DNA of 64,000 nucleotides from Pyrinomonadaceae bacterium (GTDB taxonomy: Bacteria > Acidobacteriota > Blastocatellia > Pyrinomonadales > Pyrinomonadaceae): the NCBI GenBank assembly GCA_036277115.1, contig DASUNM010000023.1, positions 186,001 to 250,000 on the forward strand, read 5' to 3'. How positions within the stretch are numbered: the stretch's first letter is position 1; every line of letters starts with the position of its first letter. The notes under the pieces were generated by a model. That model did not search any database. It was not told the origin of the DNA and saw only the letters and a program-made list of their open reading frames with translations. The position numbers and the translations under genes are program-made. Below are positions 23,075-32,553 of this stretch, in pieces.

Positions 23075-26000
23075 TCAGCCCTGAGGTCGTCTCTTCCGCC
23101 GGAAAACGATGACGACGCCGAACAGTCCCAGGGCCACGCTCACCGCAACCGAAACCGTGGACGTAGTAGCGCCACTCAATCGCCGGGGTTCAGTGGCCGG
23201 CTCATCGCTCACGGAAAAGTATTCGCCCTTGCCGCCATTCGTTCGCAGCATCCTTTGCACCTCGTCCGCCGTAAACGGCCGCGCGCCGCGGCGACCGAAG
23301 ACAGCCACCTGGTTACCGCTTTCGTCGACCGCGCGGTCGCGATCCAAACCCTTCGAAACAGCGAGCGCCTCACCTTTTGTCTTAAACGTCGCAATCAACT
23401 GTGGCTGCGGACGCGGACTGAAGCCGGCGTAAGTCGGCATCGTTTCAGGCGAGGTCAGTTGCAGGATGCGCAGTCCGTTCTTTCCGTCGGCCACGTAAGC
23501 AAACAGACTCGCATTCGTCATCGCGACCTTCACCTGGTGCGTGTCGTTGAGCTTCCCTTCGGCGTTATACATCTGATCCAGGCGCGGCTGCTCCGGATTT
23601 TTTACGTCGATGATGGCGACGCCGTTTTTGCCGTTGGCGACGTACGCGTAAGTGCGCGCGACGTAAACATCGTGCGCGTCCGCGAGCGGCACTTCGGCTC
23701 CGCGGAACACGATCTCCTCTGGCGACGTGACATCGATTACCTTCAATCCCTCGTCATCTACTACGAAGCCATACCGGAACTGGATCGCAATCGCGCGTGG
23801 GTGTTTGAACTGAACACGGTTGATTAACACGGGATTCAGCGGGTCATCGATCCTGACGACCACCAACTCTCGATCGGTGGTGATGTAGGCATTCGTCCCG
23901 GCAATCGTAATGTTGTTAGCCCCGGTCAACCTGCCGTCGGGATTGTAGGCGCCGTTTGGATATTTCGATTCGTCGAGTTGACGCTTCAGATAGTTGTTCA
24001 GCGGATCGCCATCGAGCAACGTCGCCGCGTTCACGACGATCAATCCTTCGTGCTTGTCCGCAACGTAGAGATAACCATACAACGGATGAATCGGCTGCTC
24101 TTCGTTCAAGAGTTGCTCGGGCGGCAGTCGTCGCGCTTCATCGGGCGAAACCATTCGACCATCCGTCGTCATACGCCAGCGGGCCGGATCTACCGCGAGT
24201 GTGGAAGGCGCGGCGACAGCGGTTGCGTACTTCGTCTTTACCCAAAACTTCTGACCGAAGCGGGACACGGGCGCAGTGACAATACGCTCCGAAAATCCTT
24301 TCTGATCGATCTGCGCAACATCATAAACGCGCAAGCCGCCTTCGCCGGCGGCGACGTACGCATACTCGCCGCGCAACTGCACCTGTAGCACGCGAGGATT
24401 GCCCTTGTGCTCGTAAAACTCCTTAAGTTCGCGTCCGCGATTTACAAAATTTTCATAGTTCTTCGGGAACGCGACCTTATGAAGCGTGCTGCCCAATACC
24501 GCCTGCGGCTCATTACGCTCAGTGGCCACCACTGCTTCCAGCGAATGATCCGCCGCTACGTAGACGAACCGCCCCATGAAGTTGACGAAGTTCGTGCCCT
24601 GCAAAAGCACCTGTGCCATCCAGGCGTTGTTATCGTTCGTCTTCGCCACGTGACAGTCGCTGCAAGCCTTCGTCTCTTTTCCGCGCACGGTGTGCGGCAC
24701 ATGCGTATTGAAAGTTTGCCCCGAGTATCCTTCCGCCGAAACCGTCTGTTGCTGCGAATAAATCCACTCGCGGTTTTGATTTTGCGAGCTAACCAGCACC
24801 GCGCTGGATGAGCGCACCGGCGCAATGCGGTTACCCGTCACCGTTCCGTCGCGGCCGAGCATGAAAATGTCGTCGCGCAGGACTTGATAGTTGTAGGTCG
24901 TGAAGTTGCGCGAGTTGCCGCCTTCGTTGTGACGGTTCGGCATCTTGCGATTCGCGGTCATCGAAAGGTGACAGCCGAAACAACTCGTCACCCAGGAAGA
25001 ATGACACGCGAAGCAGGTCATGTTTTCGTCGCGATGCGCCAGCAGGTTGTTCTCGGCCGGGACGTCTCCCCACGTTGAGTTGTCGGTGCGCATCGTCTTC
25101 GCGTAACGCGACTTCAGATTGTAGTCCTCAGGGTGCGGCGCGCTTGGGTTGATCGTGTCCGTGGTCTGCGACACACGCCACCAACGGCCGGGCACCACCA
25201 TCGAGTTCTGCACGATGTCGCCCGCCTTTAACTGAATTTCATTGCCCTTCTCGTCTTTGCGTTTCGTGTCATTACGTATGCGCTGGAATAGGAATGTTCG
25301 TCCGCCTTCGGCGTCACGAAACCGAAGCGTGGCGAGATTTCGTCCGCGGCCTTCTTCGAACTTGCCATCTTTGACAGTCGCGCCGGCGGCGAATCCCGAC
25401 GTCACCAGCGTCGCCCGCTCGCGGATCGTGCCGTGACAATCGATGCAGCTAATCTCAATCGCCGCGCGCGGTTCGTTGTACAGAATGCCGTTGCCGTGCG
25501 AGTCCTGCCGAAAGTGACAATCGATGCAATGCATCCCTTTTTCGAGATGGATGTCGTTCAAATGAACCGACTTCTTGAATCGATCAGGATCCTCAGGCGC
25601 CACGATCGCGTTGTTCGCGTCTAGCAAGTTCCCCTCACGATCGCGCTTGAACACTTGCCGAAACATCCAGCCGTGACCATGAAAATCCGCAAAGCGAGTG
25701 TTCTTTAGTTGTGAATTGAATTCCGGCGTGCCGGTCTTCTGCAGAAACTCGGGGTCGGACCAAAGACCGCGCAGGCTCGCCGCCTCGGGATTGCGATCAA
25801 GTTTTCGATCCTCTTCTGATTGCGACGGGTCGTGTTGCGCGGCCGGATACATCTTGTCACCGTCGGTTTCGTTGTCCCACCAGGTCAAACCGAGATAAGA
25901 CGCGACCATGTTCTCGCCCGGATGCATGTGACAGATCATGCACTGCGAAGTGGGAATGCGGCTGGTGAACTGATGTTTGATGGCGTGACCCGACTCGTCC

Positions 26001-27088
26001 TTTGGAATGTTCACGTCAGCAGATTGCGACTTGCCCTGATTGCCGGCTGAACTGTAAAACGCTGAGTGCTTCGGATCGCGATCGTTCGCATAGATGACGT
26101 GACAGGCCGTGCAGCCCGACGAACGGTAATCACCCGGATGATCATTCGTGCCGAGATAATTCAACGTCGGATCCAGCAAGCGCGTTTTTTGCAGTCCGAG
26201 ATAAACCGGATCAGTTCGCTGCGCTGTTCCGAATCCACGCGCGCTCAAACCCTTGTCAGGCTTGCCCGGCTCTTCTTCTTTGTCCGGCAAAGCAGTTTCC
26301 AGACGGCGCCGCCCGCCACGCTCGAACACACGCAGAACGTTGCCGGGTTGCGATATTTCCCAACGCGGCAACGGATCGAGGAACGAGAGAATACCTTTCT
26401 GTCTCCGCTGTTCGGCATTCGGCTGTGGGACTTGAATCAAACGTTGCGGCGCGCCGTTCGCGCTGTAGCTTTCGCCGAATTGCGAGTCCTTAATTGGATA
26501 ACCGCCGTTGTTGTAGAGCGCTGCGCCCCAGAGCATCGCGCCGTGCGTCATCATGCTTTTGCTGACGGCGTTCGTTTGCACGCTGTGACACTCCGAGCTG
26601 CCACAGGTTTTCGCCGCCACGCGCAGATCACCGGGATTCAGGAAGCGCACAAACTCCAAACTCTCACGCGCGAGCAGCGGCCCGGATCTTTCCGGAATGC
26701 GAAACTTGCCGTTCTTAATCCACTCATTCGGGTACCGCGGCCGCACGTGCGCTTCTTCTTTCGTCGTCGCCGCGGGATTGCCGCCATGACAGCCAGTGCA
26801 CGTCAGGCCGAGCGCGTCTTTGCCGTTATCGAGTTTGTCGAGCGTCGCGGTGGGACCGAACCGATGCATCGGCTCAATCTTGTCATGGCATTTGAGGCAG
26901 CCTTCGAGTGGGGCGGTCGCTTGCGGGTTTTGATAAGCAGCCGGTGAGCTGTATGCCGCCTCATGCCCTTCAGTGGGCCGGGCGACATTAACCACCAAGA
27001 CACAAAGACACAAAGCGATTGCCGCAACGAGAACAAGCCCTGCGTTTTTCTGCCTCGTCTTTGTGTCTTCGTGTCTTCGTGGTGACAT
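23075..27088 (-). CDS. Decaheme cytochrome c fused to LVIVD-repeat beta-propeller, C-terminal anchor
   Basis: I prefer the ATG at 27086-27088 over the TTG nine bases upstream. The 1337-residue protein has an N-terminal hydrophobic leader (about 17-33), then a region with nine CxxCH motifs (CLKCH, CTGCH, CTACH, CMICH, CIDCH twice, CFACH, CFGCH, CSDCH) and one CGSSECH, the CX4CH form known in some multiheme cytochromes: ten likely hemes within about 800 residues. The second half holds LVIVD-type propeller repeats ([33 protein letters not shown]). It ends in a membrane helix and basic tail ([17 protein letters not shown]). Five bases after an outer-membrane barrel gene, it probably forms an electron-transfer complex with it. 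Confidence 0.9.
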   Translation of the reverse strand: MSPRRHEDTKTRQKNAGLVLVAAIALCLCVLVVNVARPTEGHEAAYSSPAAYQNPQATAPLEGCLKCHDKIEPMHRFGPTATLDKLDNGKDALGLTCTGCHGGNPAATTKEEAHVRPRYPNEWIKNGKFRIPERSGPLLARESLEFVRFLNPGDLRVAAKTCGSSECHSVQTNAVSKSMMTHGAMLWGAALYNNGGYPIKDSQFGESYSANGAPQRLIQVPQPNAEQRRQKGILSFLDPLPRWEISQPGNVLRVFERGGRRRLETALPDKEEEPGKPDKGLSARGFGTAQRTDPVYLGLQKTRLLDPTLNYLGTNDHPGDYRSSGCTACHVIYANDRDPKHSAFYSSAGNQGKSQSADVNIPKDESGHAIKHQFTSRIPTSQCMICHMHPGENMVASYLGLTWWDNETDGDKMYPAAQHDPSQSEEDRKLDRNPEAASLRGLWSDPEFLQKTGTPEFNSQLKNTRFADFHGHGWMFRQVFKRDREGNLLDANNAIVAPEDPDRFKKSVHLNDIHLEKGMHCIDCHFRQDSHGNGILYNEPRAAIEISCIDCHGTIRERATLVTSGFAAGATVKDGKFEEGRGRNLATLRFRDAEGGRTFLFQRIRNDTKRKDEKGNEIQLKAGDIVQNSMVVPGRWWRVSQTTDTINPSAPHPEDYNLKSRYAKTMRTDNSTWGDVPAENNLLAHRDENMTCFACHSSWVTSCFGCHLSMTANRKMPNRHNEGGNSRNFTTYNYQVLRDDIFMLGRDGTVTGNRIAPVRSSSAVLVSSQNQNREWIYSQQQTVSAEGYSGQTFNTHVPHTVRGKETKACSDCHVAKTNDNNAWMAQVLLQGTNFVNFMGRFVYVAADHSLEAVVATERNEPQAVLGSTLHKVAFPKNYENFVNRGRELKEFYEHKGNPRVLQVQLRGEYAYVAAGEGGLRVYDVAQIDQKGFSERIVTAPVSRFGQKFWVKTKYATAVAAPSTLAVDPARWRMTTDGRMVSPDEARRLPPEQLLNEEQPIHPLYGYLYVADKHEGLIVVNAATLLDGDPLNNYLKRQLDESKYPNGAYNPDGRLTGANNITIAGTNAYITTDRELVVVRIDDPLNPVLINRVQFKHPRAIAIQFRYGFVVDDEGLKVIDVTSPEEIVFRGAEVPLADAHDVYVARTYAYVANGKNGVAIIDVKNPEQPRLDQMYNAEGKLNDTHQVKVAMTNASLFAYVADGKNGLRILQLTSPETMPTYAGFSPRPQPQLIATFKTKGEALAVSKGLDRDRAVDESGNQVAVFGRRGARPFTADEVQRMLRTNGGKGEYFSVSDEPATEPRRLSGATTSTVSVAVSVALGLFGVVIVFRRKRRPQG
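26991..27084. repeat. Inverted repeat encoding the leader of the decaheme cytochrome
   Basis: ACCACCAAGACACAAAGACA starts at 26991 and is mirrored by GTCTTTGTGTCTTCGTGTCT and CGTGGTG within 27057-27084. The element lies wholly inside the coding sequence: its right arm encodes the first residues ([10 protein letters not shown]) and its left arm part of the hydrophobic helix (LCLCVLVV). Related elements lie at 33800-33898, 50937-51033 and 53487-53584. Confidence 0.75.
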
Positions 27089-27093
27089 AACGA

Positions 27094-29214
27094 TCAAAAA
27101 ACAAACTTCACCTGCGCGAACAAATTGAACAAGGGCTTCTTCGGATCAATGATTACATCATCCGGCGTGCAGAAATCGATCAAGTTCGGCGGACAGTTTC
27201 GCGACGCATCAGTGTAGATGTCGCGAAAACCACTCCCTGGTTGCAAGGTCGCCGCGCCGAACGTCATGGTGAGATTGTTGATAAGCAGCGGCCGGTATGC
27301 GACCCCAAGGCTCAGGTCCCAACCGATATCGTGACGAATCCGGTTTTGAAACAGCACGTATTCCAGCGGCTCAGTTCGATGAAATCGCAGGTAGTTCGCA
27401 TTGAATACGGCCTTGATTCGCTGCGTTACTTCCACATCGACACCCGCGTTGTAAATAAAAATTCCCGGATTTACAAAGTTGGCCTGCCCCTCGATCTTGC
27501 TGCTGCGAAGGGACGGCAAAAGGCTGTTCGGCTGAACCAGGCCGACACCTGTTTGCGTCAGCCGGATTCCGTTGCGGTTCCAAAACGAAAACTGACCGCC
27601 GACGAAGTTCGGATCGTCAAGAATCGCGTCGAATCCGTTTCCTTGATCATCGGTGGGATCCTTGTCGCCTTGCGCCCAGAAGACCGAGCCGCGAAAACGC
27701 AGGTAGTCGAAATCGATCGAAGTTTCAACCGCCGCCATGTGCGAACTGACATGCACGGGCCGTCCGGCAATTGGGTTCCGATCGTCACGGCCGAATGCGT
27801 AGTAGTAACTGTTCGTCAGATTCAACCGGCCAAGATGCCCATCACCATTCACGCCGATGTAGCCGACTTTGATCGAGTGCGGCCGCACGTCACCGATCAA
27901 CGCCGGGCGCACCAGAAAACCATTCCGGTCGTACTGGATGCTGCGGCGATCATCGTTAAAAAGCGCGCTGCCCTGAATCGTGTAGCCCTTGCGGATAAAG
28001 TCCTGCCGAAAAATATTCGCAAGGTAAACATTCTGCTGCCGCCGGTCGAAACGATTCAGGCCGCTATTCGTGTCCTTCTCGAGTTGGGCGAAATAGGCCG
28101 CATTGAATTGGAAACGATTATTATCAAAGGACCCAAACACTCTTGCGCCCAGATTGTTATCAGAAAAGATGAAGCCGCGAAAATCGGAAACGAACGGTTG
28201 AATACCTACGCGGGCCGACACGAAATCAAAGTTTTCGTTGACGTCCGTCAGCTTCACTTCCGCGAACGCTTCTTCGAGCGAGAAGTGCGTGTCCGTGCGA
28301 TTCGTGCCGCGACGCACGTCGATATTTACGACGCCCGTTTCACGCGCATTAAGATAGTTCGGCAGGCTAAACGTCGGCGAAATCTTGATTGCCCAGTCGC
28401 GCGGCCGGAACGTCGAGTCGCCGCGAAACATCTCAAAGCTGAATTGAAAAACTTGATTCACCGCGAACTGCTCCGGCTTGCCGAAAAATTCAGCACTACC
28501 TGGTCGCGCACTGCTCGCATCGGAAGGTTTCGGCGTGCGGCTTAACTCAACGAAGCTCGAACTGACCGCCGACAGAATCATGAAGACCTTGTTACCGATG
28601 ACCGGATAGTCACCTTTCATCCAGTTCAAGTTGTAAGGGTCATACCAGCGTCCTTTCTTGAACGGAATATCGCGCCCGCGCGCGCCCTTGTCGCCATAGC
28701 GATCGTATTCGGGAAAGCCAATGCGCCAGCGATCGCGCACCTCGCGACGGTCGGCTTCGCTCTGCGGATCAGAATCGACGCTGGGGTCACCGGCCGCGCC
28801 CGTCGGCTCTCGTGCGGGAACGTTTACCAGCGGCTTCTCTTCTCGCTTCTCGACAGCGAAGTCTATTTTCGTCTCCTGACCTTCGCGCACGATGACATTC
28901 TCGAGCGAATCGTCGCGAATCAACGCATGCTCGCCATAAGTCTTCGTATTGTCGAATTTTGCGATGTGAGGAGGAGCCACACTCAAACGGTACGCGCCCG
29001 GACGTACGCTGATTGAGTATTGACCATCTGACCCGGCGCGCGTGCGCGTAACTCTGCTGGTTACCTGATTCGTCGCGAAGACGATTACGTCAGCCGCGGG
29101 CGTGACTTTGCCTGTTATCGTGCCGCGTTTTTGCGCAGACACTTCAGTCACCGCGATCAGCAAACAACCGGCGACCATTACAAGTCGCAAGCCGCTGTGC
29201 AGGTGACCGGTCAT
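27094..29214 (-). CDS. Outer-membrane beta-barrel protein with N-terminal regulatory-like domain
   Basis: The ATG at 29212-29214 is followed closely by a signal peptide ([20 protein letters not shown]); a TTG further upstream is less likely. Of the 706 residues, about 30-120 form a carboxypeptidase-regulatory-like domain ([30 protein letters not shown]). From about 200 the sequence alternates amphipathic strands ([33 protein letters not shown]) and ends in [12 protein letters not shown], with the terminal Phe typical of outer-membrane barrels. There is no TonB plug domain. It is directly upstream of the decaheme cytochrome gene, a layout like porin-cytochrome conduits; sequence kinship to MtrB cannot be judged by eye. 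Confidence 0.82.
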   Translation of the reverse strand: MTGHLHSGLRLVMVAGCLLIAVTEVSAQKRGTITGKVTPAADVIVFATNQVTSRVTRTRAGSDGQYSISVRPGAYRLSVAPPHIAKFDNTKTYGEHALIRDDSLENVIVREGQETKIDFAVEKREEKPLVNVPAREPTGAAGDPSVDSDPQSEADRREVRDRWRIGFPEYDRYGDKGARGRDIPFKKGRWYDPYNLNWMKGDYPVIGNKVFMILSAVSSSFVELSRTPKPSDASSARPGSAEFFGKPEQFAVNQVFQFSFEMFRGDSTFRPRDWAIKISPTFSLPNYLNARETGVVNIDVRRGTNRTDTHFSLEEAFAEVKLTDVNENFDFVSARVGIQPFVSDFRGFIFSDNNLGARVFGSFDNNRFQFNAAYFAQLEKDTNSGLNRFDRRQQNVYLANIFRQDFIRKGYTIQGSALFNDDRRSIQYDRNGFLVRPALIGDVRPHSIKVGYIGVNGDGHLGRLNLTNSYYYAFGRDDRNPIAGRPVHVSSHMAAVETSIDFDYLRFRGSVFWAQGDKDPTDDQGNGFDAILDDPNFVGGQFSFWNRNGIRLTQTGVGLVQPNSLLPSLRSSKIEGQANFVNPGIFIYNAGVDVEVTQRIKAVFNANYLRFHRTEPLEYVLFQNRIRHDIGWDLSLGVAYRPLLINNLTMTFGAATLQPGSGFRDIYTDASRNCPPNLIDFCTPDDVIIDPKKPLFNLFAQVKFVF

Positions 29215-29374
29215 GATTTTTTGAGCTTGCTTGGGGGACACGGACTTGTAGCACACGCCCGCGTTGCGTATCAATAGAATTCGCTTGCGCGTACGATTCG
29301 AGAAAAGGCTTCGCGGTAATTGCGATTGGTGGTAGATTCACCAAGCTTCCCCAAACCCATTGTTGCAGCGGCGC

Positions 29375-31537
29375 ATGGCAGTTCGGATAACAAAAAGGTT
29401 ATTCACCAAACGCTGGCGCGGCGTGATTACGGCTCTGGTTTGTGCGCTGCTCGCCGCGACGCAATTGCCGCTGTTCACCCAATCCGAAGCGCAAGTAACC
29501 CGTCCCACTTTAGTCAGCGAAGAGACTTCAACGCGGGCGATCGCAGTCGAATCGATCACGCGCAAGCGCGAACCGTTTTCCCCGACGACTGAAGTTCGTT
29601 GGGGCAACGACAATCGCACCCGCATCATGCTGTTCGCGATGGGAATCGATCCGAGCATCTCGATCGCGGAAATAACCGCCGCCGCTGAAGATGGATCACA
29701 TCAGTACTACTGGCTTCCGGTTGAACACGTCGGGCGTGTGCCACAACAGGAATGGATCACCTTAATCATTGTTCGCTTACCAGAGGGTGTCGCGGATCTC
29801 GGTGACGTGCTGGTTGGGATCACTTATCGTGGCACCGCGAGCAATCGAGTGCGCGTGGCCATCGGACACGTGGGCGGCGGGCCGCCTGATGACCCGGGCT
29901 CAGTACCAACTCCGGCGACCATCACACAACCTCCACCGGCGGCGGCGACTGCAGGCTCACTCACTACCAGCGAAGTGCAAACCGTGATCGCGCAAGCAGT
30001 GTCAGCGGCTTCCGCACTGAACCGCGCTGTCACCGTTGCGGTGACTGACAAAGAGGGCAACGTTCTTGGCGTCTTCACGATGACGGGGGCGCCGGCGACG
30101 ACGCAGTTTCGGGGTGGCGGCCCGGGACCGACGTTGACGCCGAATCCGATGACCGGGTTTGTCGCGACTGGTTTGGACGGGACCGTTGTGCCCGCGCGGC
30201 TCGCCGCAATTTCGAAAGCCGGCACGGCCGCGCTGTTCAGCACACGGGGCAACGCGTTCACCACGCGCACCGCGAGCTTCATCATCCAGGAACATTTTCC
30301 TCCCGGCGTCGACAATCGCCCCGGCGGGCCCTTGTTCGGCGTTCAGTTCTCTTCACTGCCATGTTCAGACATCAAACTGCCGGGACTGCCGCTTGGTCTC
30401 AGCGGCGATTCGGGCAGCGCACCCATTTACAAAAACGGCGAAGCCGTCGGCGGAGTCGGGATCGAAGGCGACAGCGTTTACACAATCGATCGGGACCCTG
30501 CAGATTTTGATCAGCCGTTTGAAGAAGTCATTGCGGTTTCAGCTACGCGCGGATTCGAAGCACCTTCCACCGTTCGCGGCGATAACATCCTGGTTGACGG
30601 AATTCGGCTAACCTATTTGAACGTTACGAACGCGCCGAGTCCGGCGACAATTCCCTTCGGCAGCTTGCCGGGTGCGGTTACTTCTCCGATTCTCGGCGCG
30701 CAAACATCGCAATTCACCGCAGCCGTAGTGGGTGGAATCGCCGGCGAGGTTGATACGCGCTTCTTTCCTTTCATCGGCAGTCCGACCGTCACCGCGAATT
30801 CTTTGACGGCTGCCGAGGTAAACACAATCATTTCGCGCGGAGCGCAGCAGGCAAATATCACCCGGGCAGCAATTCGTCAGCCGCTGGGCAGCAACGCGCG
30901 CGTCACTATCGCGGTGACCGATGCGAGCGGCGTCGTGCTCGGCGTGTTCCGTCAACAGGACGCGCCCGGGTTTGGATTTGATGTGTCAGTACAGAAAGCG
31001 CGCAGCGCGGCGTTCTTCTCGCGTGCGAACACTGGGGCATTGCTGACGGGCGCAGGTTTCGGTTCGTACGTTAGTCGCGCCGGCGCCGATGGCCTTCAGC
31101 TGAACGGATCGATTGCGTTCAGCGACCGGGCCATCGGATTTCTGCATCGCCCGCTTTTTCCTGACGGAATCAACGACACCACCGCCGGGCCATTCAGCCG
31201 CGAATTAAACGAATGGAGCGTATTTAACGTCGGGCTACAATTGGATCTAATTAAGTCGAATTTGCAGGCGGTGCTCGGCGGCGCGGCGTTGCCCTGCACG
31301 TCGATTCCGGATCTGCCCAATGGCATGCAGATTTTCGCGGGCAGCATTCCGCTCTACAAAAATGGTGAGCTGGTTGGCGCGATTGGCATCAGCGGGGATG
31401 GGATTGATCAAGACGATCTAATTGCGGCCGCCGGCGCCGCCGGTTTCGCGCCGCCGGTCGGCATACGTTCCGATCAAATCTTTGTGCGCGAGGTGCGGCT
31501 GCCGTTTGTGAAGTTTCCGCGCAGTCCGAACCTGTAG
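29375..31537 (+). CDS. Secreted protein with two GlcG/HbpS-type (DUF336) domains
   Basis: The first ATG is at 29375; the start is not backed by a strong ribosome site. The 720-residue protein has a signal peptide (GVITALVCALLAATQLPL), a beta-sandwich-like segment (about 60-160), and then two copies of a GlcG/HbpS (heme-degrading DUF336) domain. Each shows LTxxEVxxIIxxA, RVTIAVTDASGVVLGVFR, KARSAAFFSR and KNGELVGAIGISGDG. Some family members bind heme; that is not proven for this one. The domains are about 250 residues, longer than single GlcG. It lies divergent from the porin-cytochrome pair, at the edge of the cytochrome genes. Confidence 0.82.
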   Translation: MAVRITKRLFTKRWRGVITALVCALLAATQLPLFTQSEAQVTRPTLVSEETSTRAIAVESITRKREPFSPTTEVRWGNDNRTRIMLFAMGIDPSISIAEITAAAEDGSHQYYWLPVEHVGRVPQQEWITLIIVRLPEGVADLGDVLVGITYRGTASNRVRVAIGHVGGGPPDDPGSVPTPATITQPPPAAATAGSLTTSEVQTVIAQAVSAASALNRAVTVAVTDKEGNVLGVFTMTGAPATTQFRGGGPGPTLTPNPMTGFVATGLDGTVVPARLAAISKAGTAALFSTRGNAFTTRTASFIIQEHFPPGVDNRPGGPLFGVQFSSLPCSDIKLPGLPLGLSGDSGSAPIYKNGEAVGGVGIEGDSVYTIDRDPADFDQPFEEVIAVSATRGFEAPSTVRGDNILVDGIRLTYLNVTNAPSPATIPFGSLPGAVTSPILGAQTSQFTAAVVGGIAGEVDTRFFPFIGSPTVTANSLTAAEVNTIISRGAQQANITRAAIRQPLGSNARVTIAVTDASGVVLGVFRQQDAPGFGFDVSVQKARSAAFFSRANTGALLTGAGFGSYVSRAGADGLQLNGSIAFSDRAIGFLHRPLFPDGINDTTAGPFSRELNEWSVFNVGLQLDLIKSNLQAVLGGAALPCTSIPDLPNGMQIFAGSIPLYKNGELVGAIGISGDGIDQDDLIAAAGAAGFAPPVGIRSDQIFVREVRLPFVKFPRSPNL

Positions 31538-31541
31538 TGAC

Positions 31542-31609
31542 GGCGGGCGGTAGCCCGCCTCTAAACCAAAATAATGTCCCTGTCGTTTAGAGGCGGGCTA
31601 TTGCCCGCC
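31542..31609. repeat. Inverted pair of the GTTTAGAGGCGGGC dispersed repeat
   Basis: Arms at 31542-31566 and 31585-31609 are 25 bases each with two mismatches. The right arm begins GTTTAGAGGCGGGCTA, as at 10445. Each arm also holds its own small hairpin. The right arm lies within the first codons of the next gene. Confidence 0.8.
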
Positions 31610-32422
31610 ACCAACTGGAGAGTTCGGCCCGCGATACGGTGCGCGGGTGCGCTCGCTGTTCTTATTTTCGCCTTTTGCCTTTCTCCTTTTGCCTCCTCGT
31701 TCGTCGCAAATACGCAAGCACCGGCAGCCAACCGCGGCGTTGTCCGCCTGAAAGTCCGCTACAAATCTGCGGAAGGCACCAAAGACTTACCGCGCAAACG
31801 TTTCTTTCTGATCAAAGGCTCACTCGAGGAGAACAAATCGCTGATCGAAAAGGCGAAGCAGACGGAAGTCATGTCGCGTGATTGTTATTACCGCGCGAAA
31901 GGCGCGAGTGCGGCGCTGATTAAATGGCTGAAAGATAACGATTGCGAATCACCGTATTGCCGTGAGGTTGAGGACAAATATCTCAGCGGGGCTGACGCAG
32001 TTCCGGAATTTCAGGCGGCGTTTGAACAGGCCCTTCGTGAATTGAAAGATCGTGAAATCGCGCGTCGCTGGCTGGCGAACTACCTGAGTCCGGAACTGCG
32101 TTTCGGATTTTACGAACAGAAGCAGAAGGCGCTTCGGGCCCTGATGGCCGAAGCCGAAGCGCCTACTAAACCGCCGGTGATGTCGATCATGACCGATCGC
32201 AAAGGCACGGCTTATCTGACCAACATCGACCCCGGCACTTACACGATTTCAAACCTGATCGGAAGCGAGACTGAAAAGACGAGCATCCTTTGGATCTGCG
32301 AACGCGAAGTTAAAGCAACGGATTTGGGAGTTGCCATGAAGCGTCCCTTCATGTTGTCGAACGAAAAGGATCCGAAGGTGAAGTGCGAGATCGTCGAGCG
32401 GCCTTTGCCGGTTTGTCCATGA
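31574..32422 (+). CDS. Unrecognised secreted protein
   Basis: The only ATG before the signal peptide is at 31574; it lies inside a dispersed repeat, whose right arm encodes residues 5-12. A TTG at 31601 is an alternative. The hydrophobic signal (GALAVLIFAFCLSPFASS) is followed by a region of about 250 residues with several cysteines (RDCYYRAKG, NDCESPYC, LWICERE, VCP at the end) and helices (EFQAAFEQALRELKDREIAR). A segment GTAYLTNIDPGTYTISNL resembles a regulatory-like beta unit. I do not recognise the family. It precedes the nine-heme cytochrome genes in the same direction and may be co-expressed with them. Confidence 0.7.
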   Translation: MSLSFRGGLLPATNWRVRPAIRCAGALAVLIFAFCLSPFASSFVANTQAPAANRGVVRLKVRYKSAEGTKDLPRKRFFLIKGSLEENKSLIEKAKQTEVMSRDCYYRAKGASAALIKWLKDNDCESPYCREVEDKYLSGADAVPEFQAAFEQALRELKDREIARRWLANYLSPELRFGFYEQKQKALRALMAEAEAPTKPPVMSIMTDRKGTAYLTNIDPGTYTISNLIGSETEKTSILWICEREVKATDLGVAMKRPFMLSNEKDPKVKCEIVERPLPVCP

Positions 32423-32553
32423 ATATGGAGTGCGGCGGCAGACTGGAGCGCAACCGTCTCGGTTGCAGCTTCTGAAAGGACGGCAAGCGAGGACGCTTGC
32501 GCTCCAGTCGGCGTCATCTCGCTCTGCCGGCGCACTCCAAATCGAAGCGCTCA

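Noticed and set aside
26066..26947. Plus-strand open frame opposite the decaheme cytochrome
   Set aside because: Antisense to several CxxCH motifs; no independent features.
26650..27088. Start of the decaheme cytochrome downstream of the repeat
   Set aside because: The hydrophobic helix needed for export lies within the repeat region and CLKCH follows soon after, so a start before the repeat is more likely; still open to test.
27241..28545. Long plus-strand open frame (434 codons) opposite the outer-membrane barrel gene
   Set aside because: It is antisense to a gene with signal peptide, domain structure and terminal Phe; its product is rich in Arg and Ile/Val without family motifs, typical of a shadow frame in GC-rich DNA.
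23075..29214. Assignment as MtrCAB
   Set aside because: The layout is similar, but the cytochrome is a decaheme fused to propeller repeats and no separate MtrA or MtrC equivalent can be named by eye; only a functional analogy is offered.
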